Positions 58,847 through 64,000 of a stretch of DNA of 64,000 nucleotides are shown in pieces. Position numbers and translations under genes: made by a program. Numbering within the stretch: position 1 is the first letter of the stretch; every line of letters starts with the position of its first letter. Under the pieces are notes generated by a model, which worked only from the letters and a program-made list of their open reading frames with translations, did not search any database and had not been told where the DNA came from. The stretch is taken from NCBI GenBank assembly GCA_015056925.1, contig SVFJ01000001.1, positions 1 through 64,000 on the forward strand. Direction: 5' to 3'. Source of the DNA: Lachnospiraceae bacterium (GTDB taxonomy: Bacteria > Bacillota > Clostridia > Lachnospirales > Lachnospiraceae).

Positions 58847-59896
58847 TCAATCCATTAATTCTTTAAAAAGCTCTGGCTCTTCACAAACCAAAGTCATTCC
58901 GGACAGCTCATGGAAACGTTCATCTGCAATATGAGGAAATACCAAACGCTTTGCATGCAACAGCTGTGCCTTAACGCCTGCCTTTCGGTATTCACGATTC
59001 AGCTTTTCATAGCCATACTTACCATCTCCAAGAATCGGATGACCTAACGATGCCAGATGAGCACGAATCTGATGTGTCTTGCCTGTAAAAAGCTGTACCT
59101 CCAGCTTGGTTAAATCGTTTGCTTTCTGTAAGGTCTCAAAGGCTGTATCGATAAAAACTGCATCCTTCTTCTGTGACTTTGGAATGTCCTGCTCATTTTG
59201 ATAAATCACAACCTGATTAGCAGCTTCCTTCTTATATAGATAACCTGTTACACGTGTATTCAGGTCAACCTGACCGCCGACGATACAGACATAGTACTTC
59301 TCTAAAGTCTTTTCCTTAATCAATTGGCTCATAAGCTGCGAGCCTGCAAGACTCTTACCACATACCACCATACCCGAGGTATTACGGTCCAGTCTGTTAC
59401 AAATAGACGGCTTAAAGGTTGCAAGCTCGTTGGCAGAGATGTCACCCTTATCCAACATATAACCAATCAGCCATTCATTCACACTGACATCTGTTGGGTC
59501 TGCCTTCTGTGATAAAACACCTGCCGGTTTATTCACCACAAGAATATCCTCATTCTCATAGACAATCCTTAAATTCTTAAGCTCCTGATATGCCTTATGA
59601 TAGCTTTCCAGACTCTGTTTGGATATTCCTGTATTTACAACTGCCTTTGCCTGTTCGCCATTGGCAACAACCTTCTGTCCGGTAAACTTCTCAAAGGTTT
59701 CATCTGAAAGAAATAGCTTAATCTCATCATTGATTTGAAGCATTTCTTTTCCATCACTCTTCTTACCGTTCAAGACGATGTTTTTCTTGCGCAGCATTTT
59801 GTAAATAAAGCTGTCAGGTGCATTCTTTAATAGCTTTTTTAAATATTTATCGAAGCGCTGATTCGCCTCATTCTTCTGAATCTGATATAAAAACAC
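58847..59896 (-). CDS. RluA family pseudouridine synthase
   Basis: 'ICNRLDRNTSGMVVCGKS', 'LFTGKTHQIRAHLASLGHPILGDGKYG'. Confidence 0.94.
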   Translation of the reverse strand: MFLYQIQKNEANQRFDKYLKKLLKNAPDSFIYKMLRKKNIVLNGKKSDGKEMLQINDEIKLFLSDETFEKFTGQKVVANGEQAKAVVNTGISKQSLESYHKAYQELKNLRIVYENEDILVVNKPAGVLSQKADPTDVSVNEWLIGYMLDKGDISANELATFKPSICNRLDRNTSGMVVCGKSLAGSQLMSQLIKEKTLEKYYVCIVGGQVDLNTRVTGYLYKKEAANQVVIYQNEQDIPKSQKKDAVFIDTAFETLQKANDLTKLEVQLFTGKTHQIRAHLASLGHPILGDGKYGYEKLNREYRKAGVKAQLLHAKRLVFPHIADERFHELSGMTLVCEEPELFKELMD

Positions 59897-59919
59897 GTCT
59901 TACTTACCTTCCTGACTTC

Positions 59920-60492
59920 TTATAATGAAATATCACATAACAGCTGAGCAATCTCTGTTTCTTTACTGCCTGACTCCAACTCCTTAAGCTGTACCAAACG
60001 CTCCTCAAACTTCTTCTGTTCCTTAAATATCTTAATTGTAAGGTTAGACAGACTGTTCATCTTTGCCAAATCCTGAATATGTGTCTGACATGCTTCCACA
60101 TCACACTTTTCAAACTCTGTATAGCCAATTACATTATTTCCTCTGATTGCAAAGGCATTGATTGCAAAATTCTTCTTGTAGGAGGTAAGGTACAGATTGT
60201 AAAGCACCTTAACCTCTCCCTTTTTCTCTTCAACAGACTGCCAAACCTCTTCCTTGTACTTTGGCACTTTCAAATACATAATCATAGATACCAGACTCTT
60301 GCTGGCAGGTAAAAGTCCTAATACTGCTACAACTGTTAAAAGATTGGTCTTTGTGCCGGTGGACAAATATCCCATCAACATTAATCCAAAAGACAATCCG
60401 AAGAATACCACTGTCTTAATAATCTCCAGCTTTGTCTGTCTCTGCATATATCCATAATCACCTTTAACAGGCTTATTCTTCTGTGTGTCCAT
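59920..60492 (-). CDS. Membrane-associated protein of unknown function
   Basis: 190 aa, two TM segments then soluble C-terminal domain. Confidence 0.65.
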   Translation of the reverse strand: MDTQKNKPVKGDYGYMQRQTKLEIIKTVVFFGLSFGLMLMGYLSTGTKTNLLTVVAVLGLLPASKSLVSMIMYLKVPKYKEEVWQSVEEKKGEVKVLYNLYLTSYKKNFAINAFAIRGNNVIGYTEFEKCDVEACQTHIQDLAKMNSLSNLTIKIFKEQKKFEERLVQLKELESGSKETEIAQLLCDISL

Positions 60493-60518
60493 TTAATGTC
60501 ATGCCTTTCTGTTTCTCA

Positions 60519-61286
60519 TTACTTCATATTTCTCATAAATGCCAAAATCAAATCATGAGGCAGCAGCTTGGTAATCAGCTGTGTTGCCCGCATAGGTAAA
60601 CCATATACAACCACCGTCTTCTTCTCTTTGGATGCCTGTATTGCCTGTGCCACTACATCCTCAGCCTTTGCCATAACAAGCTTCTTGATTCCCAAAGTAT
60701 TGCCATTCTTCTCTGCAATATCAAAGAATGGTGTGTCTACAGGTCCCGGACAAACTGCTGTCACATAGATTCCCCGTTTTCTTAAATCCTCATTAAGGCC
60801 TCTTGAAAAGCTGAGGACATAAGACTTGGTGGCTGCATATACTGCAAAAGACCGCTGCGGTATAAATGCCGCACTTGACGCAAGCTGAATCATTCTGCTG
60901 TTGCACTTCATATACGGAAGACACATATGTGTCATCTGTGTTAATGCCCTGCAATTCAAATCAATCATGCCAAGCTCGTCCGCTTCACTTTGCTCATCAA
61001 ACGCACCAAGTATTCCATAGCCTGCACAATTTACCAGCATACGGACATCCGGCTTTTCTCTTTGCAAAAGAGCCTTCAATCTATCCATATCCTGCTGCTT
61101 TGTCACATCCATATCCAACACTCTTGTCGTATGCTCCATAACGGATGCCACCTCTAAGAGCGCTTCCTTACGTCTGGCAATCAGCCAAATCTCATCAACC
61201 TTCTTCATAGATAGCTCTGCATCTAACTGCAATGCAAATTCTGTTCCCATACCTGAAGAAGCACCTGTAATAATCACAATATTCAT
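60519..61286 (-). CDS. SDR family NAD(P)-dependent oxidoreductase
   Basis: 'IVIITGASSGMGTEFALQL', 'LVNCAGYGILG', 'YAATKSYVLSFSRGL'. Confidence 0.93.
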   Translation of the reverse strand: MNIVIITGASSGMGTEFALQLDAELSMKKVDEIWLIARRKEALLEVASVMEHTTRVLDMDVTKQQDMDRLKALLQREKPDVRMLVNCAGYGILGAFDEQSEADELGMIDLNCRALTQMTHMCLPYMKCNSRMIQLASSAAFIPQRSFAVYAATKSYVLSFSRGLNEDLRKRGIYVTAVCPGPVDTPFFDIAEKNGNTLGIKKLVMAKAEDVVAQAIQASKEKKTVVVYGLPMRATQLITKLLPHDLILAFMRNMK

Positions 61287-61329
61287 CTCAACATCCTACC
61301 TTTCCATGATACACATCCATAAACTTTCA

Positions 61330-63315
61330 CTACTTTTTCTTATGTGTGTTACGAATCGTTTTCTTTTTCTTAGGCTTTTCTGTCGATTTATAAAATGCTG
61401 TATTCTTTGCGCCCTTATTTGTAGTCTGTTTACCACCCTTAACAGACTTGGAAACCGCCTTATCTCCTGTCTTCTTACCCTTATAGCCTTCCGATGCATT
61501 CTGTGAAGCGAGCTTTCTAGGCTTAATCAGACACTTCTTATCAAAACCGATTAAATCCTCTCTTCCTGCAGCCACCAGCGCCTCACGCACCAAATCATAA
61601 TTCTTTGGATTACGATACTGTATCAATGCTCTCTGCATTGCCTTTTCATGAGGATTCCTGCATACATATACAGGCTTCATGGTATCCGGGTTAATACCTG
61701 TATAATACATTACCGTAGACATAGTAGAAGGTGTTGGATAGAAATCCTGTACCTGCTCCGGCATATATCCGATATCTCTTAGGTATTCTGCAAGCTCTAT
61801 CGCTTCCTTCAGAGTAGAACCCGGATGTGAAGACATCAGATACGGTACAAGGAACTGATTCTTACCGAGTTTTTGATTTAATCTCTTATACTTAGCACAG
61901 AAGCCTTCATATACGGCATTCCTTGGCTTACCAAGATGCGATAATACCGTATCACTGATATGCTCCGGTGCAACCTTTAGCTGTCCGCTGATGTGGTGCT
62001 CTACAAGCTCCTTAAAGAAGGTATCATCCTTATCCTCCATTAAATAATCAAAACGGATACCCGAGCGCACAAATACCTTTTTCACCCCCGGCAGTTCACG
62101 AAGAGTACGTAAAAGCTGTAAATAATCGGAATGGTCTACCTGCAGATTCTTACAAGGTGTAGGGAACAAGCACTGTCTGTTCTTGCATACTCCCTTTGTC
62201 ATCTGCTTTTGACAGGACGGCATTCTAAAGTTGGCTGTTGGGCCTCCTACATCATGAATATATCCCTTAAAATCCTTATCCTGAATCACAAGCTTTGCTT
62301 CATCAACAATAGACTCATGACTTCTTACCTGTATGGTACGCCCCTGATGGAAGGTTAATGCACAGAAGTTACATCCGCCAAAACATCCTCTGTTGCTAAT
62401 CAGCGAAAACTTAATCTCTGCAATGGCCGGAACACCTCCTGCCGCCTCATAAGACGGATGGTAGGTTCTCATATATGGTAATGCATAGACATCATCCATC
62501 TCCTGCATGGTTAATGGCTCCTGCGGAACATTCTGTACCACATAAGTTCCGTTTGGATATGGCTCTACCAATACCTTACCATTGAATGGGTCGGTGTTGT
62601 TATACTGGGTCTTAAAGCTCTTGGCATATAAGCTCTTATCAGCAAGCATATCATCATATGCCGGAAGAATCTCATAATTATATAATCCGCTGATATCCTT
62701 TGTTTTATAAACAGTTCCTGGAATAAAAGTAATATCCTGCACTGCAATCTGACTATTCAAAGCATCCGCTATCTCTACAATGGACTTTTCACCCATTCCG
62801 TAAGAAATCAAATCTGCCTGACTATCCAGCAAAATAGAACGTTTAAAAGAATCTGACCAATAATCATAATGTGCCATACGTCGAAGACTCGCTTCGATAC
62901 CACCGATGATAACCGGTGTCTTCTTATAGGTTCTACGAATTAAATTACTATATACCACAACCGCATGGTCAGGTCTTTTATAGGCTTCCCCTCCCGGTGT
63001 ATAAGCATCCGACTCTCTATGTCTCTTTGATACATAATAATGATTTACCATGGAGTCCATATTACCTGATGACACTAAAAAACCTAATCTTGGCTCACCA
63101 AACACATCAATACTGCTATCATCCTTCCAGTCAGGCTGTGCAATAATACCTACCGTATAGCCATGCGCCTGCAGAACTCTTGAAATAATCGCCGTACCAA
63201 AGGATGGATGGTCCACATAAGCATCACCCGTCACATAAACAAAGTCTAACTGTGAAACACCAAGCTCTTCCATTTCCTCTCTTGTAATTGGTAAAAATCC
63301 ATTCTCTCTAGACAA
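61330..63315 (-). CDS. YgiQ family radical SAM protein
   Basis: '[42 protein letters not shown]', '[20 protein letters not shown]'. Confidence 0.96.
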   Translation of the reverse strand: MSRENGFLPITREEMEELGVSQLDFVYVTGDAYVDHPSFGTAIISRVLQAHGYTVGIIAQPDWKDDSSIDVFGEPRLGFLVSSGNMDSMVNHYYVSKRHRESDAYTPGGEAYKRPDHAVVVYSNLIRRTYKKTPVIIGGIEASLRRMAHYDYWSDSFKRSILLDSQADLISYGMGEKSIVEIADALNSQIAVQDITFIPGTVYKTKDISGLYNYEILPAYDDMLADKSLYAKSFKTQYNNTDPFNGKVLVEPYPNGTYVVQNVPQEPLTMQEMDDVYALPYMRTYHPSYEAAGGVPAIAEIKFSLISNRGCFGGCNFCALTFHQGRTIQVRSHESIVDEAKLVIQDKDFKGYIHDVGGPTANFRMPSCQKQMTKGVCKNRQCLFPTPCKNLQVDHSDYLQLLRTLRELPGVKKVFVRSGIRFDYLMEDKDDTFFKELVEHHISGQLKVAPEHISDTVLSHLGKPRNAVYEGFCAKYKRLNQKLGKNQFLVPYLMSSHPGSTLKEAIELAEYLRDIGYMPEQVQDFYPTPSTMSTVMYYTGINPDTMKPVYVCRNPHEKAMQRALIQYRNPKNYDLVREALVAAGREDLIGFDKKCLIKPRKLASQNASEGYKGKKTGDKAVSKSVKGGKQTTNKGAKNTAFYKSTEKPKKKKTIRNTHKKK

Positions 63316-63353
63316 AATTCTTTCTCCTTATCTTATCAATCTCATAAAATATC

Positions 63354-64000
63354 CTACGACTTCAGACCGGAAATCTCTTCATCTGTTAATTCACGAAAAT
63401 CACCCTTCGCCAGCGATTCATCTAATATCAGGCTTCCCATAGAAAGGCGCTTCAAATAGGTCACCTGTCCGTCAACCGCCTGAATCATACGCTTCACCTG
63501 ATGGAAACGGCCTTCTGTTATCGTGAGCTTAATGACATATCTGTCACTATCTATCCTTACAACCTCTACCGCAGCCGGCAGTGTAATATCCTCATCTCCA
63601 ATATCTACTCCCTGACAAAGCTGTGTTATCTTTGCATCATTAAGCTGTCCGTCGCACTCTACATAATAGGTCTTTGCTACATGTTTCTTGGGTGACAAAA
63701 GATTATGTGACAGCTCTCCGTCATTCGTCAAAAGAAGCAGACCCTCTGTATCCTTATCCAGCCTTCCTACCGGAAAAATATCTTTCACCAGCTCCTTTGG
63801 AAGCAAATCAATCACTGTCTTATCCAAATTATCCTTCGTTGCCGTAACAACACCCGCAGGCTTATGAAGCATGTAATACCGATATCTTTGATAGCTTAAC
63901 AGCTTTCCCTGATACCGCACTTCATCCTTCGTTTCATCTATCTTAATGTCCGCTTTCTTTACAGCCTGTCCATTCACCGTAACAAGCCCCTTTTTTACAT
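63354..64000 (-). CDS. RsuA/RluB-type pseudouridine synthase (5' end beyond window)
   Basis: 'YRYYMLHKPAGVVTATKD', 'IFPVGRLDKDTEGLLLLTNDG'; frame stays open to the window edge ('VKKGLVTVNGQAV', S4-like). Confidence 0.92.
   Translation of the reverse strand, partial: VKKGLVTVNGQAVKKADIKIDETKDEVRYQGKLLSYQRYRYYMLHKPAGVVTATKDNLDKTVIDLLPKELVKDIFPVGRLDKDTEGLLLLTNDGELSHNLLSPKKHVAKTYYVECDGQLNDAKITQLCQGVDIGDEDITLPAAVEVVRIDSDRYVIKLTITEGRFHQVKRMIQAVDGQVTYLKRLSMGSLILDESLAKGDFRELTDEEISGLKS

Noticed and set aside
1-64000. CRISPR arrays, tRNA/rRNA genes, prophage or transposase genes
   Set aside because: None seen by eye: no regularly spaced repeats, no CCA-cloverleaf candidates, no transposase or phage structural proteins in the ORF list.

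Overview
A 64 kb stretch of a low-GC Firmicutes chromosome. Gene content and order suggest a gut Clostridia/Lachnospiraceae-type organism; this is inference, with no database search. It is nearly all protein-coding. I saw no rRNA, tRNA, CRISPR array, transposase or phage module. Recognisable blocks: (1) mutS-mutL-miaA-methionine-gamma-lyase-family; (2) radC-mreBCD-PBP2-minCDE-rodA-mgsA-dacA; (3) a P-loop protein/HlyD-like/yggS/sepF cluster, then aroB-lspA-rluD-cytidylate-kinase-like; (4) an accessory-looking region (~27.6-41.5 kb) with a CPBP protease, AI-2E-type permease, ttcA, an Xer-type recombinase, bile-salt-hydrolase-like enzyme, regulators, hydrolases and gene remnants; (5) divergent LysM protein/lexA with LexA-box-like sites; (6) rsfS-yqeK-nadD-yhbY-obg-rpmA-prp-rplU-rng-radical SAM cluster; (7) a partial his operon (hisZGDB-hisIE); (8) recU, pseudouridine synthases, SDR, YgiQ. 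Points most worth follow-up: a two-copy, three-hairpin interspersed repeat (26784-26872 and 58064-58153) whose third hairpin differs in sequence but keeps its pairing; a ~160 bp inverted-repeat-bounded palindromic element (51400-51562); an alternative-pairing/pseudoknot-capable leader before mutS; a HisA/HisF-like domain fused to HisIE with both catalytic Asp apparently replaced by Tyr; an unlisted small membrane ORF coupled to a CPBP protease; and decayed gene fragments in the accessory region. I found no clear multi-gene defence or other novel system.
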